Position numbers and translations under genes: made by a program. A DNA stretch of 64,000 nucleotides. Source: Candidatus Woesearchaeota archaeon. GTDB taxonomy: Archaea; Nanobdellota; Nanobdellia; Woesearchaeales; UBA583. Position 1 is the first letter of the stretch; each line of letters opens with the position of its first letter. This document shows positions 43,053-51,886 of the stretch, in pieces. The notes beneath the pieces were generated by a model that was given only the letters and a program-made list of their open reading frames with translations, made no database searches and was not told the origin of the DNA. Location: assembly GCA_023898345.1 (NCBI GenBank), contig CP060218.1, positions 1,116,001 through 1,180,000 on the forward strand. Reading direction: 5' to 3'.

Positions 43053-44051
43053 ATGTTTCGTAAGTCTTTTGTTCTGACTCTTCTTTTTTTTGTCTTGTTT
43101 TCTTCGTGCTCTCTTAGTGGGGGCAGTAGTGGATCGATTGGAAAGAACCCCGTAACGACAGATAGAAGTGGATTAGGTCTTGAAATGAGTTTTTCTCTTA
43201 CTGAAAGTAGATGGGCAAATGGAAGAGAATTTGAGTACGACATTAGTTTGAAAAACAGTGGATTAGCGCCAATAGAACTTGACCAAAGTACTCTCAAACT
43301 CGTAACCGTTGAAGGAACAAATTCTCAAGAAAGTTATGCTTTCGATTCTTCGTCTTTGCAAAGTGGTTTTTATGATAATGTCTTTGAGAAAGGCTCTCTT
43401 CTTCTTGAACATGATCAGACGTTTGAGAAGAAGGGCACGATTCTTGTTGGTGAAGATTTTTTTTCAAAGCAGACAAATCAACAGATCACTTACTTTTTAA
43501 CGGCAGAGTACACATACACAACGGAGTTTGATGTGGAAATTGAGGTGAATACTAAAACACAAAGCATAAGCCCGAAGAGTTCGCAGCTTTCTCAGGCAGC
43601 ACCAATTCAAGTTACAAGTATTGAGTTAAATAAGGATGTCAATAATCAGTACCAGCTTCTTTTCTATATTGAAGACAAGGGCGGCTCAAGTCAAACAAAA
43701 GGTTATTTTATTCCTTTAGAAAATGTAGATGCTAGCTTTGGCACAAGTGCTCTTTCTTCTTGTCAAAAAGGGCTTGTCGACTCAAATGGAAAACTTCTCA
43801 AAGTAGCAGATGCAAACTGGGGTCTCAGTTCCAATTATAAAAAGGCAGTTTACGTTTGTGACATTGATCTTAGTGATTCACAAGGAGACACATATACGAC
43901 AAAGGCTTTTGGGAGCTTTTCTTACACATACAAGCTTGCAAAAAGTGGAACGCTTACTCTTAAAAATGAACAACAATCTATTTGGGCAGACGAAACTACG
44001 GGCAGTTCTGGCACTAGGCAGGATGACATTGTAGAAACTAGTACTTCGTGA
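43053..44051 (+). CDS. Probable lipoprotein, unknown function
   Basis: The 332-residue protein starts with a signal peptide ending in FVLFSSCSLSGG, a lipobox-like site. The rest is beta-rich with CARDB-like phrases (YDISLKNSGLAPIELDQ) and one pair of Cys. A TATA box (TTATATAAAT at 43022-43031) precedes ATG 43053; ATG 43047 is equally possible. It heads a run of three genes with a small membrane protein and DedA. Confidence 0.72.
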   Translation: MFRKSFVLTLLFFVLFSSCSLSGGSSGSIGKNPVTTDRSGLGLEMSFSLTESRWANGREFEYDISLKNSGLAPIELDQSTLKLVTVEGTNSQESYAFDSSSLQSGFYDNVFEKGSLLLEHDQTFEKKGTILVGEDFFSKQTNQQITYFLTAEYTYTTEFDVEIEVNTKTQSISPKSSQLSQAAPIQVTSIELNKDVNNQYQLLFYIEDKGGSSQTKGYFIPLENVDASFGTSALSSCQKGLVDSNGKLLKVADANWGLSSNYKKAVYVCDIDLSDSQGDTYTTKAFGSFSYTYKLAKSGTLTLKNEQQSIWADETTGSSGTRQDDIVETSTS

Positions 44052-44056
44052 AGGAA

Positions 44057-44428
44057 ATGACAGAAAAAACAAAGATAAAAAGAAAGGAAAAAACAGTTCT
44101 TCTTTTAGTTCTCAAAATATTTTTTATTCTTTTTTTGCTTTCTTTTATTGTTTTCAAAACTCATTCTCTTCTTGAAAAAAGGGGCGTTTACAAAGAATAC
44201 AAAGATTATGTCAAAGGTTCTCCTGATGAGGTCCCCCACGTTGAAGTTTGGATGAGTCCTTTTTTTATTGAGAAACATTTTGGAATTGAGAATAGCGAAA
44301 TTGAATTAAGGTTGAATAAGACTTTAGGTCCGAAAGATTTGCACTCTCCTCTTCAGGAACTTTGTGATGATGAACATATTAGTTGCGAGGAACTTGTCCT
44401 TTCTCTTCAAGCTCTTGAGAAAAAATGA
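44057..44428 (+). CDS. Single-helix membrane protein
   Basis: The 123-residue protein has a Lys-rich start, one membrane helix (about 14-35) and an acidic outer domain with two Cys (phrase LCDDEHISCEELV). ATG 44057, with AAGGA just before it, is preferred over GTG 44048. It overlaps the DedA gene by 4 nt. No family is recognised. Confidence 0.65.
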   Translation: MTEKTKIKRKEKTVLLLVLKIFFILFLLSFIVFKTHSLLEKRGVYKEYKDYVKGSPDEVPHVEVWMSPFFIEKHFGIENSEIELRLNKTLGPKDLHSPLQELCDDEHISCEELVLSLQALEKK

Positions 44429-45024
44429 ATGAGTTTCTTACCTTTCTTGTTGAGAATTATCTTCTCTATGTTATCTTTCTCCTTCCTTTTTTGACGCAAA
44501 TTGGTGTTCCTTTGGGTCTTACGTTTTTTCTTGTTTTGCAAGGAATGCTACTGGAATCTTATTCTTCTCTTTTTTCTCTTGCGTTTGTTCTTGCAATTTG
44601 TTTGACTTTGGCGGACTCTCTTGCTTTTGCGTTTGCTCGTTATTATAGGGATGCTGTTCTTCGTCGGCTTCAAAAAGAGAGATATAAAAAACTTTTTGAA
44701 CAGACGACAGACAAACTTGAAAGGCATTATTATCTTACTATTTTCTTGTCAAGGACTCTTATTTTGGGAATTGCTCCGATTCTAAATTATGTTCTTGGTT
44801 TGAAGGATCTTTCTTATCGGAAATTTTTCTTTGGGCTTGTTTGGGCTGAGTTCATTTATTTGAGTATTTTTCTTTTTATTGGAATGTACTTCAAGGATAG
44901 CGCTGAAACTATTTTCTCTATGATTCAAGATGGAATCTCAATTATTGTTGGTCTTATTGTTCTTGTCTTTTTGGTCAGGAGTTTTTTCAAACGGCGAAGA
45001 AGGAAAGAAGTGAAAGGGCGCTGA
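44425..45024 (+). CDS. DedA-family (VTT domain) membrane protein
   Basis: The 199-residue protein has about five hydrophobic segments, including a re-entrant part near the N-terminus (LPFLTQIGVPLGLTFFLVLQG) and the family motif FLSRTLILGIAPILNYVLGL, in which the Arg is conserved, followed by SYRKFFFGLVWAE. Bacterial DedA proteins move carrier lipids such as undecaprenyl phosphate across the membrane. Here it would serve polyprenyl carriers for surface glycans. The Lys/Arg-rich tail is cytoplasmic. Confidence 0.82.
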   Translation: MNEFLTFLVENYLLYVIFLLPFLTQIGVPLGLTFFLVLQGMLLESYSSLFSLAFVLAICLTLADSLAFAFARYYRDAVLRRLQKERYKKLFEQTTDKLERHYYLTIFLSRTLILGIAPILNYVLGLKDLSYRKFFFGLVWAEFIYLSIFLFIGMYFKDSAETIFSMIQDGISIIVGLIVLVFLVRSFFKRRRRKEVKGR

Positions 45025-45073
45025 TTTTGCATGCTCACTGTTTTTTAGAGTGATAACAACCGAAGATGGTGAA

Positions 45074-45301
45074 ATGTTTGGCGACCCTGTTGAGAATGAG
45101 AAGGGTTGGGAAAAAAAATCATTAAATAAATTTAATGAAAGTGAAAAGAAAAGGATTGAAAGTCATGTAAGAGAGCTTGCAGTTCCAATTAAAGTTTATG
45201 AAGAGATAAAATTGATTCAAAGAAATATAGATAATATTAAGTCTGCTGAGGAAGCAATCTTATTGTTAAATCAAAATAGGAAGGAGGAAAATTCTTATTA
45301 A
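45074..45301 (+). CDS. Small hypothetical protein (AT-rich island)
   Basis: About 75 residues from ATG 45074 (GTG 45050 is possible) form a charged, helical protein with no Cys and no membrane segment (phrase SEKKRIESHVRELAVPIKVYEEI). It is followed by another small gene after 1 nt. Together with the nuclease gene that faces them, these AT-rich genes look transferred. Confidence 0.5.
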   Translation: MFGDPVENEKGWEKKSLNKFNESEKKRIESHVRELAVPIKVYEEIKLIQRNIDNIKSAEEAILLLNQNRKEENSY

Positions 45302-45302
45302 A

Positions 45303-45548
45303 ATGAAATTAACACGAAAGGTAAAAACTAACTTTGAAAAAACTAAGGCTATGATTGCAGGTGGTTGGGGAAAGCATGGTCCCTATTTATATTCTGGTAT
45401 AAAGAGAGGTGTTTTTTCTATTGGTGCATCAATCGGTACAAGAGGAAAAGAAATTTATACTAGTGTTAACAAAAACAAAAGTCAATTTAGATTAAAACAT
45501 AATTTAAACACAGGCATATTCAAACCAAGATTAAAAGTGTATAAATAA
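45303..45548 (+). CDS. Small basic hypothetical protein (AT-rich island)
   Basis: The 81-residue protein is rich in Lys, Arg and Gly (phrases MIAGGWGKHGPYLYSGIKRG and FSIGASIGTRGKEIY). It could bind nucleic acid or be toxin-like, but there is no motif that decides. It is convergent with the PD-(D/E)XK nuclease gene with a 9-nt gap. Confidence 0.5.
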   Translation: MKLTRKVKTNFEKTKAMIAGGWGKHGPYLYSGIKRGVFSIGASIGTRGKEIYTSVNKNKSQFRLKHNLNTGIFKPRLKVYK

Positions 45549-45557
45549 AAAATATAT

Positions 45558-46628
45558 TTAAAATTCAATCTTATCTACCACTTTTGCAATTTTTTCAATC
45601 TCTTCTTTGAGATCCGAAACAATTGTTTTAAAATCTTTTATCCCCCAACTATCATATTGTTTTGAAACAGATATGTAAGCCTTTGATTTACTGTTATTTC
45701 TTCTTACTTGTGAATCATAGTATTCTCTCATAAATTTAAAATATTTTTTTTTTAATTTCAAAGGAATATCATCAGGCTTTGTCATATCATAATCTACTTC
45801 TTTGTCTATCCCCCAATAGCCCAAAGGTACTTTTATGGTGCCGTTTTGAAATTGAAAATCAATATTAAAATGTTTATCTCCAAATTTTATTTTTCTAAAA
45901 ACAAACCTAAAAGCAGCATTACCTCTTGTTTCAAAAATAAATGTCTGTTGTTTAAGATTTAGGGCTTTAATCAATTTCTCTAAAAATAATTTCTGAAATA
46001 TTGTTTCTAGTTGATTCTCTCCAACATATCGTGCATTTTCAGAATAACTTACTAACTTAGGTCTTTTGTCATATTTAGTTAAACTTCCATCTGTAAAAAC
46101 ATTAGTATATTGAGTATGATTTTCTAAGAAGTCTTTTACAACATCAGATAAACGCTTAATTGAATCTTTATATTCATCAACAAATACTTTGATTTTATTA
46201 TTGTTCGTTTTTAGGACATTTAAAGCCAAAAGTAAATCTGAATAGCTGACATTTTTCCAATCATTATTATTAGAATTTTCTCCAAGTGTCAAATATACGT
46301 ATTTAACATTATTCTTTTTGAAATCATTAGCAATAATTTCTTTATAACGTAAAAGTTGATTAGAATGCTCAGAGCTTTTAATTTTATTTTCTACAACTAA
46401 AGCAGTGTTGTTAATTAGTAATAATATATCTATGCTTTTGTATTCTGTACAAGTTACAACCTCTTTAATTAAATTAATATTTATCCCAAAATATTCTAAA
46501 AATGCACAAAATGTTTTTTCTTTAAACTCTTTATAATTATTGAAAATCCAACTAATCATTTGAGAATGTATTCTTTCTATTGATGCTACACCTAAACTTT
46601 CAAAGAAATTTGTTGTTTTAAATACCAT
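45558..46628 (-). CDS. PD-(D/E)XK nuclease superfamily protein
   Basis: The 356-residue protein starts with an LGV..IERIHSQMISWIF segment typical of PDDEXK_4 proteins, followed by the nuclease core: Glu in CTEYKSIDILLLI, and VVENKIKSSEHSNQLLRY with the E-x-K pair. The C-terminal 200 residues hold mixed strands and helices for substrate choice. Proteins of this type often occur in defence or phage-related islands. Very AT-rich codons and an adjacent IS200/IS605 element support transfer. Confidence 0.8.
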   Translation of the reverse strand: MVFKTTNFFESLGVASIERIHSQMISWIFNNYKEFKEKTFCAFLEYFGININLIKEVVTCTEYKSIDILLLINNTALVVENKIKSSEHSNQLLRYKEIIANDFKKNNVKYVYLTLGENSNNNDWKNVSYSDLLLALNVLKTNNNKIKVFVDEYKDSIKRLSDVVKDFLENHTQYTNVFTDGSLTKYDKRPKLVSYSENARYVGENQLETIFQKLFLEKLIKALNLKQQTFIFETRGNAAFRFVFRKIKFGDKHFNIDFQFQNGTIKVPLGYWGIDKEVDYDMTKPDDIPLKLKKKYFKFMREYYDSQVRRNNSKSKAYISVSKQYDSWGIKDFKTIVSDLKEEIEKIAKVVDKIEF

Positions 46629-46668
46629 TTAATAATTTAGAAATAAAATTGTTTTTAAAGATTCTTAA

Positions 46669-46780
46669 TCACTCGACTGCTTTTAACAGTTCTAAACCCA
46701 ATTCAGTAATTTTGTATTTTCTAAAATGATGGTCTTGTGGATTAATACATTCAGCTAATTTTTCTGCTGATAATTCATTA
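46669..46780 (-). pseudogene. C-terminal remnant of a winged-helix-like gene
   Basis: The minus strand from about 46780 to TGA 46669-46671 encodes about 36 residues (phrase HHFRKYKITELGLELLKAVE) that look like the end of a small winged-helix regulator. No start is available, because the IS200/IS605 element begins directly upstream. It was probably truncated by that insertion. Confidence 0.4.
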
Positions 46781-46781
46781 A

Positions 46782-47372
46782 ATTAGCTAGCCAAAAATCC
46801 TCGTGCTTTTAGGCCGAGGATGAATGGCGACTTTTTCTGAAAGGTTTATTTTATGGTTATGTAGTCTTTGACTGTCTCTTTTGAGACATTTGAAAATGAG
46901 AAACTACAAAGACTATAGCAACGGCCGTTGTGTAGGGTGGAACGAACACCATGTCGAGTGGTGTACAAAGTACCGCTACAAAATTTTTATCTCTGAAAAG
47001 TATAAGAATTTTTGTAGGATTCTTCTGAAGGAAGGATGTAAAAGATATGGTTTCAAACACATTGAAAGTGAAGTTGATTTGGATTACATTCATCTCATCT
47101 TGTCCATCCCACTTAAGATGGACCCAATTTTGGCTCTTAGTAAGTTGAAAGGTTACACTTCAAAATGTTTGTTTATTCTTATGCCCCATTTACGGATAGT
47201 TTATCCGAGAGGACATTTGTGGAGTCCAGGAAAATTCTCAGGAAGTGTTGGACATATCACCTTAGAGAAAGCAAAAAAGTATGTGGAAGAACATAAGTTT
47301 ATGTAGCTAACGTGGAATCCTCGCCCCGTCTAAAAGACGGGGTCAGGCAAAGCCTGAGTCTTTAGACTGAGG
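46782..47372 (+). mobile_element. IS200/IS605-family element, TnpA only
   Basis: The left end has a hairpin CCTCG...CGAGG at 46799-46819. The right end has CCCCGTC-TAAA-GACGGGG at 47324-47342 and TCAGGC-AAA-GCCTGA at 47343-47357. AATCCTCG occurs at both ends. The single gene inside is tnpA; no tnpB is present. End coordinates are approximate to about 10 bp. Confidence 0.8.
46896..47306 (+). CDS. tnpA: IS200/IS605 transposase TnpA, altered HUH motif
   Basis: About 136 residues from ATG 46896 match Y1 transposases: HHVEWCTKYRYKIF near the start, a core ending LSIPL and a C-terminal YVEEHK helix with the catalytic Tyr. The HUH metal site, usually HVH in the phrase DHVHLLVSIP, reads DYIHLILSIP, so the first His is Tyr. 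That may inactivate single-strand cleavage. An in-frame TTG at 46881 is an alternative start. Confidence 0.88.
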   Translation: MRNYKDYSNGRCVGWNEHHVEWCTKYRYKIFISEKYKNFCRILLKEGCKRYGFKHIESEVDLDYIHLILSIPLKMDPILALSKLKGYTSKCLFILMPHLRIVYPRGHLWSPGKFSGSVGHITLEKAKKYVEEHKFM

Positions 47373-47441
47373 AGGATGTCAAGTTTTATCACTCGAACAT
47401 TTGAGACAAAGAATATAAAGAAAAAGTTTTCTTTTCCCTCT

Positions 47442-47762
47442 ATGAACAAAGTTTTTGCACTTACTTTTCTCGTCTTTTTTTTCTCCTTTTTTCTTTCTTC
47501 TTGTTCCAGCGAAAAAACTGTTGACTATTGTCAGGATGCTAATGGCAAGACCCTTTCAATGGGACTTGCTCTTGATTTGACGAAAAGTAGTGCCTGTACG
47601 CAGGTTGGACGTGTTGTTCAAGAAAATCCTGTTTGTGAGGCTGAACTTGGTCGCTATCGTTTTGATATGCAGCCTTTTGAAGAAAAAGCAAATTGCGATC
47701 CCGAATGTGTTGTCGAGATTGCAAGTCAAAGAGTACTTTTGAACTGGAATTGTATTGGATAG
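47442..47762 (+). CDS. Small Cys-rich lipoprotein
   Basis: From ATG 47442 the 106-residue protein has a signal peptide ending FFLSSCSSE (lipobox-like Cys), then an outer domain with six Cys that may form disulfides (phrases CQDANGKTL and CDPECVVEI). The longer frame from 47376 begins inside the IS200/IS605 right end, so it is rejected. It is convergent with the hydrogenase operon, ending 3 nt from hydA. Its function is unknown. Confidence 0.65.
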   Translation: MNKVFALTFLVFFFSFFLSSCSSEKTVDYCQDANGKTLSMGLALDLTKSSACTQVGRVVQENPVCEAELGRYRFDMQPFEEKANCDPECVVEIASQRVLLNWNCIG

Positions 47763-47765
47763 GAA

Positions 47766-49076
47766 CTATTTCTCTTTCCAGTTTACTTTGAGGAAATGTG
47801 TTGAGCAGGAAAAGCAGGGATCGAATGCTCGAATTAATTTTTCTACTTCGAGAACAAGCTCATCTTTATTTTTTTCTGGTTCTTGTTCGAGAACAGTGTT
47901 CAAATATGTTGTGATGTCTTTTTCTACTTCTGCCAGATTCTGTACTGTTGGTGTTATGATGTTTGCTTCTACAAGGAATCCTTCGTCGTTGAAGGTGTAG
48001 TCGTGAAAGAGAATTCCTCGGGGAACCTCAATGACGCCAACGCCTCTGTGTTCTTTTCCTTTTTCGAGATTGACTTTGTGTTGCTCTTCGTCTGCAAAAG
48101 TGTTGTTCTCTATGATTGTTATTGCTCTTTCAAGCCATTGTAAAATTTCCAAAGCTTGTGCTACATTTTGCATGAACAAATTTGTTGTTGGGAACTCTAG
48201 TTTGTGTTCTTTTATTTTTTCTTGAACGGAAGGGCTTAGTTTGTCGCTTGCGATGTTTACTCTGGCGAGCGCTCCTGTGCTGTACTCTTTTCCTTGGATT
48301 GCTGCAAACTTTGCTGTCGAACCTTTATGGAAGTGTTCTTCGAGGAATTCTTTGTACTGTTCTGGTTTGAAGCGCAGTCCTGTGTTTGTGACGAGTTCTC
48401 CTGTGTGAAGAGGAAAGCTGTGATGGTTATCCAATGCTAAATACATGGTTTCTTTTCTTTCGTAGTCTGGCACTTTGAGGGATGCAAAGAGATCAATGGT
48501 TTTATTGACTAGGGGAAGAATTGCTTTGAGTTCTGCTAGCACTTCTGCAAATCGCTCGGGGCTTTCAACTTTTGTTAGTCCTCCTGGAACTGGTACAAAG
48601 GGATGCATGTCTCTTCCGCCAATAAGTTTTACGAGTTCGTTTCCGACGCGTACGATTTCTAAGCAGTCTTTTACTTCTTGGTTGTAGTCTTTTGCCATGG
48701 CGATTGCACTTTCAAAGCCTAGGTAATCAGGAAGGCAGAAAAAATAAATGTGCGATGCGTGTGAGCGGATTCTCTCTCCAATGGTTAGGAGTTCTCTGAG
48801 AAGGAGTGTTTGGTGGGATGGTGTTATGTTGCAGGCGTGTTCAATTGCTTTGATGGACGCAACGGTGTGTCCGCAGGAACAAATCCCGCAAATTCTGGAC
48901 GTGATGAGTGTTACTTCGTCCCATTTCCTTCCTTTGATAAGTCCTTCAAAATATCTAGCTCCTTCATAGGAATGAACGTGTGCATGTTTTACTTTTCCGT
49001 CTTCAATTGCTATGTCGACTTCTGCGTGTCCTTCAACTTTCGTAATGTGATTGAGTGTAATTTTTTTCTCTGACAT
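47766..49076 (-). CDS. hydA: [NiFe] hydrogenase (group 3b) large subunit alpha
   Basis: The 436-residue catalytic subunit carries the Ni-Fe site through RICGIC at 61-66 and DPCFSC at 419-424. After Thr-His427 a nine-residue tail remains that the maturation protease should remove. The enzyme couples H2 to NADP+/NADPH or to polysulfide reduction, as in Pyrococcus sulfhydrogenase. ATG 49076 is chosen because it follows the hydD stop by 1 nt and begins the conserved ITLNHITKVEGHAEV strand; the longer frame to 49217 lies within hydD. It is the last gene of the operon. Confidence 0.96.
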   Translation of the reverse strand: MSEKKITLNHITKVEGHAEVDIAIEDGKVKHAHVHSYEGARYFEGLIKGRKWDEVTLITSRICGICSCGHTVASIKAIEHACNITPSHQTLLLRELLTIGERIRSHASHIYFFCLPDYLGFESAIAMAKDYNQEVKDCLEIVRVGNELVKLIGGRDMHPFVPVPGGLTKVESPERFAEVLAELKAILPLVNKTIDLFASLKVPDYERKETMYLALDNHHSFPLHTGELVTNTGLRFKPEQYKEFLEEHFHKGSTAKFAAIQGKEYSTGALARVNIASDKLSPSVQEKIKEHKLEFPTTNLFMQNVAQALEILQWLERAITIIENNTFADEEQHKVNLEKGKEHRGVGVIEVPRGILFHDYTFNDEGFLVEANIITPTVQNLAEVEKDITTYLNTVLEQEPEKNKDELVLEVEKLIRAFDPCFSCSTHFLKVNWKEK

Positions 49077-49077
49077 T

Positions 49078-49953
49078 TTAGTTTCCTCCCCAACAGGATG
49101 CATCTCCTTTTTTGAGTCTGTCTTTTGCAACGTGGCAGAACAAGTCCATACAAGAATTCTCATCTTCTTTTTCTTCTTCACCCTTTCCTTCTTTCTCTTT
49201 TTGGATGAGGCGCGCAAACTTTACTCCTGCAAATCTGTTCATGTGACGAGCGATGGTCTCTTTGTCGACGCCTTTGTCTTCGAGCATGGAGAAGTATGCT
49301 TCAAAGTTTGCATCTGGATATGGACCTCTGCATCCTACACAGGGATAATTCTTGAGTGGACACATGACGGAGCAATTCCCGAATGTGACGGGCCCCATAC
49401 ACTCAATTCCTTGTTCTAGCAGACATCCGCGTTCTCGAAGATTACATTCATAACAAATAGGTTTTGCAGCAACTTTGAATTCTTTTCCTAAGAGTGTTTG
49501 TTTCATGAACTGCAGGAATTCCATTTTGTCCATGGGGCAGCCGTAAATGTAATGATCTACTTTTACAAAATCGTCAATTGGTCTTGGGTCGAGTGAGTGC
49601 ATGCTTTCGAGTTCGCTTTCTTTGTACACGCTTCGTTCGACGTTCTTGTTGTTCATGAAATTCTTGATTGCAGGTACGCATCCGTCTGTTGCGCAGGCTC
49701 CGATTGCAACAAGCTTTTTTGTCATTTTTCTGTACCTTTGCAAATCTTCGAGGTCTCTTCTGTTTACGACGACTCCTTCGAGAAAGATGATGTCAAACTC
49801 TTCGTTTTCTAGATTTACTTCTTTTCCTACGGGAAATGCTCGCAGGTCAATTGCATCAAGAATTTGCAGCAACTCTTTTTGATACAAAATATTAAGTTGA
49901 CATCCCATACAACCTGTTATTCCAAAAATTCCGACTTTTAGTTTCTCGCTCAT
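49078..49953 (-). CDS. hydD: [NiFe] hydrogenase small subunit delta
   Basis: The 291-residue subunit holds the iron-sulfur clusters nearest the active site. GITGCMGCQ gives Cys15 and Cys18, with further ligands in GACATDGCVP and YIYGCPM for the proximal cluster. CYECNLRERGCLLE, CSVMCPLKNYPCVGCRG and nearby Cys bind the other clusters. A Lys/Glu-rich stretch near 255-270 is unusual. It overlaps hydG by 4 nt. Confidence 0.95.
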   Translation of the reverse strand: MSEKLKVGIFGITGCMGCQLNILYQKELLQILDAIDLRAFPVGKEVNLENEEFDIIFLEGVVVNRRDLEDLQRYRKMTKKLVAIGACATDGCVPAIKNFMNNKNVERSVYKESELESMHSLDPRPIDDFVKVDHYIYGCPMDKMEFLQFMKQTLLGKEFKVAAKPICYECNLRERGCLLEQGIECMGPVTFGNCSVMCPLKNYPCVGCRGPYPDANFEAYFSMLEDKGVDKETIARHMNRFAGVKFARLIQKEKEGKGEEEKEDENSCMDLFCHVAKDRLKKGDASCWGGN

Positions 49954-50798
49954 TTTCCTTCCTCCTTGTAGCCTTCGCTTTCTTCGCAGAGCTCGTCGTA
50001 GCGAAAAACTGGTCCGTCTGTACAGCAGTATTTTCCGTTAATCATGCAGTGTCCGCATCGTCCTACTGCGCATTTCATCTGTCGCTCTTCGGAAATGTAA
50101 ATTTGGTCTTTGTGGAATCCTTTGTCGAGAAGCACTTTGCACACTGCTTTTATCATTGGTGGCGGTCCGCAGATGAAGACTATTTTTTTCTCGTTTGTCT
50201 GAAGAATGGGTGTGTCGAGAATGTCTGTTATGAGTCCGTGCTTCATGTCAGGTCTGCTGCTTTTGTCGCTGAGTACTACATCGACGTCCATGTTTTTCTC
50301 TTTCCATGCTTGGTAGTCTTCTTCAAAGAGAATGTCTTTTTCTGCTCGAAAACCAAAGAACAATGCTATGTCTTTGTAGTCGTTTCTGTGCTCTTTAAGG
50401 TATTGTACTACGCCGCGTACGGGGGCAACTCCACAACCTCCTGCAATTACTATGGCGCTGTCTCCTACAAAATTTTGGAGATGGTAGCCGTTTCCGTATG
50501 GCCCTCGTAGTCCGACACTGTCCCCTTCTTTGAGCTGGCAAAGCTGTTTGGAAAGGTTTCCTACTCCTCGAACGGACATCTCAAAATAGTCTTCTGAGCA
50601 AGAACAAATGGAGATGGGAGCTTCTCCGATTCCAAAGAGTGAGACTTGGAAAAACTGCCCCGGGTCGTAGAGTGCTGGAACGTTGAAGCGAAGAAGAACT
50701 TCTTCGTCTGTTTGCTGTGTGACTTTGTCGACTGTTAGCATTTTAACATCGCTTTCGTCCATGTGTCTTTCTTTAGAAAATATGTAGTCTTTGCTCAT
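49950..50798 (-). CDS. hydG: Hydrogenase gamma subunit, FAD/NAD(P)-binding
   Basis: The 282-residue subunit has a ferredoxin-reductase-like FAD domain (GQFFQVSLFGIGEAPISI), the nucleotide-binding AIVIAGGCGVAPVRG and ICGPPPMIKAV, and a C-terminal [2Fe-2S] site with Cys243, Cys248, Cys251 and Cys258 or Cys259. It passes electrons between NAD(P)H and the cluster chain. It overlaps both neighbouring genes by 4 nt. Confidence 0.95.
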   Translation of the reverse strand: MSKDYIFSKERHMDESDVKMLTVDKVTQQTDEEVLLRFNVPALYDPGQFFQVSLFGIGEAPISICSCSEDYFEMSVRGVGNLSKQLCQLKEGDSVGLRGPYGNGYHLQNFVGDSAIVIAGGCGVAPVRGVVQYLKEHRNDYKDIALFFGFRAEKDILFEEDYQAWKEKNMDVDVVLSDKSSRPDMKHGLITDILDTPILQTNEKKIVFICGPPPMIKAVCKVLLDKGFHKDQIYISEERQMKCAVGRCGHCMINGKYCCTDGPVFRYDELCEESEGYKEEGK

Positions 50799-51784
50799 TG
50801 TGTTTCACCTTCCATCTCGTTTACGAGTCCAATCCAGTCTATTTTTGTCGGACAGCCTCGTATGCAGCGCCCGCAGCCTGTACACATGTAGCGTTCAAAT
50901 TTTTGTGGAAAATAGACGAGTTTGTGATAGATTCTGTGTTTGAATCTGTTGAGTCTTGTGTTTCTGTACACGTGTCCTCCGGCAACGAGTGTAAAATCTT
51001 TGTACATGCAGGAATCCCATTTTTGTATGCGAAATCCTTTTGTGAGATCGACTTCTACTTCGTCTTGCACGTCAAAGCACATACAGGTTGGACAAAGTGT
51101 TGTACAATCTCCGCAACTAAGGCATTCTTTTGCTCCTTTTTGCCAGACTTGGTTTTTGTCGAAGAATTTTGCAATGTCTTTTGTACTGAGTTTCATTTCT
51201 CCAGTGGGAAACTCTTTTTCATAGGGTCCGTTTGGTAGAAGTTGCAGTTTTTCTAGAATTTCTTGTCCTTTTTCTGATCCTGCTTTGATGTGGTAGTAAT
51301 CTCCTCTGTCGTAGAGGCAGATGTCATAGAAATGTTCGAGTTCCATGGAAGAACAAAAGCAATATTTGTCTTGCACTTCGTCGCACCACAATCCTACAAG
51401 CGTTAGTCCTTCTCTGTATCCTTTGTACTCTCGGTGTTGTGGTTCTTGTTCGAGAAAGAGTTTGTCGTTGACTGCTATTGCATTGAGGTCGCAAAGGCGT
51501 AGACCAAAGAGAACTCGTTTTGGAAATTCTTCTTGTCGTGTAAGGGAATGTCCGTCGAATTGGAAGAGAACTTGTCGTTGTGGAAAGAAATATTCTTTTG
51601 AGGTGAACCAAGAAATTCCTTTGAGACAGAGTTCTTCATACTTGGAGAAAGTTTGCATACGGAGCCACTGTCCGTCGTGTACGGGGCCTATGAGTTCTCC
51701 GTATTCTTTGAGAGCATCAAGGAGTCTGTGCATTTGATCTTTGCCAAGTGCAAGTCCGTCGCTGCTGTGTTGGAGTCTGTTCAT
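50795..51784 (-). CDS. hydB: Hydrogenase beta subunit, 2x[4Fe-4S]
   Basis: The 329-residue subunit has two ferredoxin-type sites: Cys221, 224, 227 and 231 (CLSCGDCTTLCPTCMC) and Cys301, 304, 307 and 311 (CTGCGRCIRGCP). The N-terminal part is the AsrA-like domain found in sulfhydrogenase beta subunits (phrase LFGLRLCDLNAIAVNDKLF). It is the first gene of the hydBGDA operon, the same order as in Thermococcales group 3b enzymes. Confidence 0.95.
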   Translation of the reverse strand: MNRLQHSSDGLALGKDQMHRLLDALKEYGELIGPVHDGQWLRMQTFSKYEELCLKGISWFTSKEYFFPQRQVLFQFDGHSLTRQEEFPKRVLFGLRLCDLNAIAVNDKLFLEQEPQHREYKGYREGLTLVGLWCDEVQDKYCFCSSMELEHFYDICLYDRGDYYHIKAGSEKGQEILEKLQLLPNGPYEKEFPTGEMKLSTKDIAKFFDKNQVWQKGAKECLSCGDCTTLCPTCMCFDVQDEVEVDLTKGFRIQKWDSCMYKDFTLVAGGHVYRNTRLNRFKHRIYHKLVYFPQKFERYMCTGCGRCIRGCPTKIDWIGLVNEMEGETQ

Positions 51785-51886
51785 GTAGTGAAGTGAAAAT
51801 ATAAACTTAATAATCTTATAGGAGTATTGAAAAGGGGAAACAGGGAAAAAGTCGAGGAAAGGGAGACTGGAGAAAAAGGAGAGAGG

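Noticed and set aside
49051..49419. Plus-strand frames over the hydrogenase operon
   Set aside because: All lie opposite well-supported hydrogenase genes and show only aromatic and Cys-rich mirror sequence.
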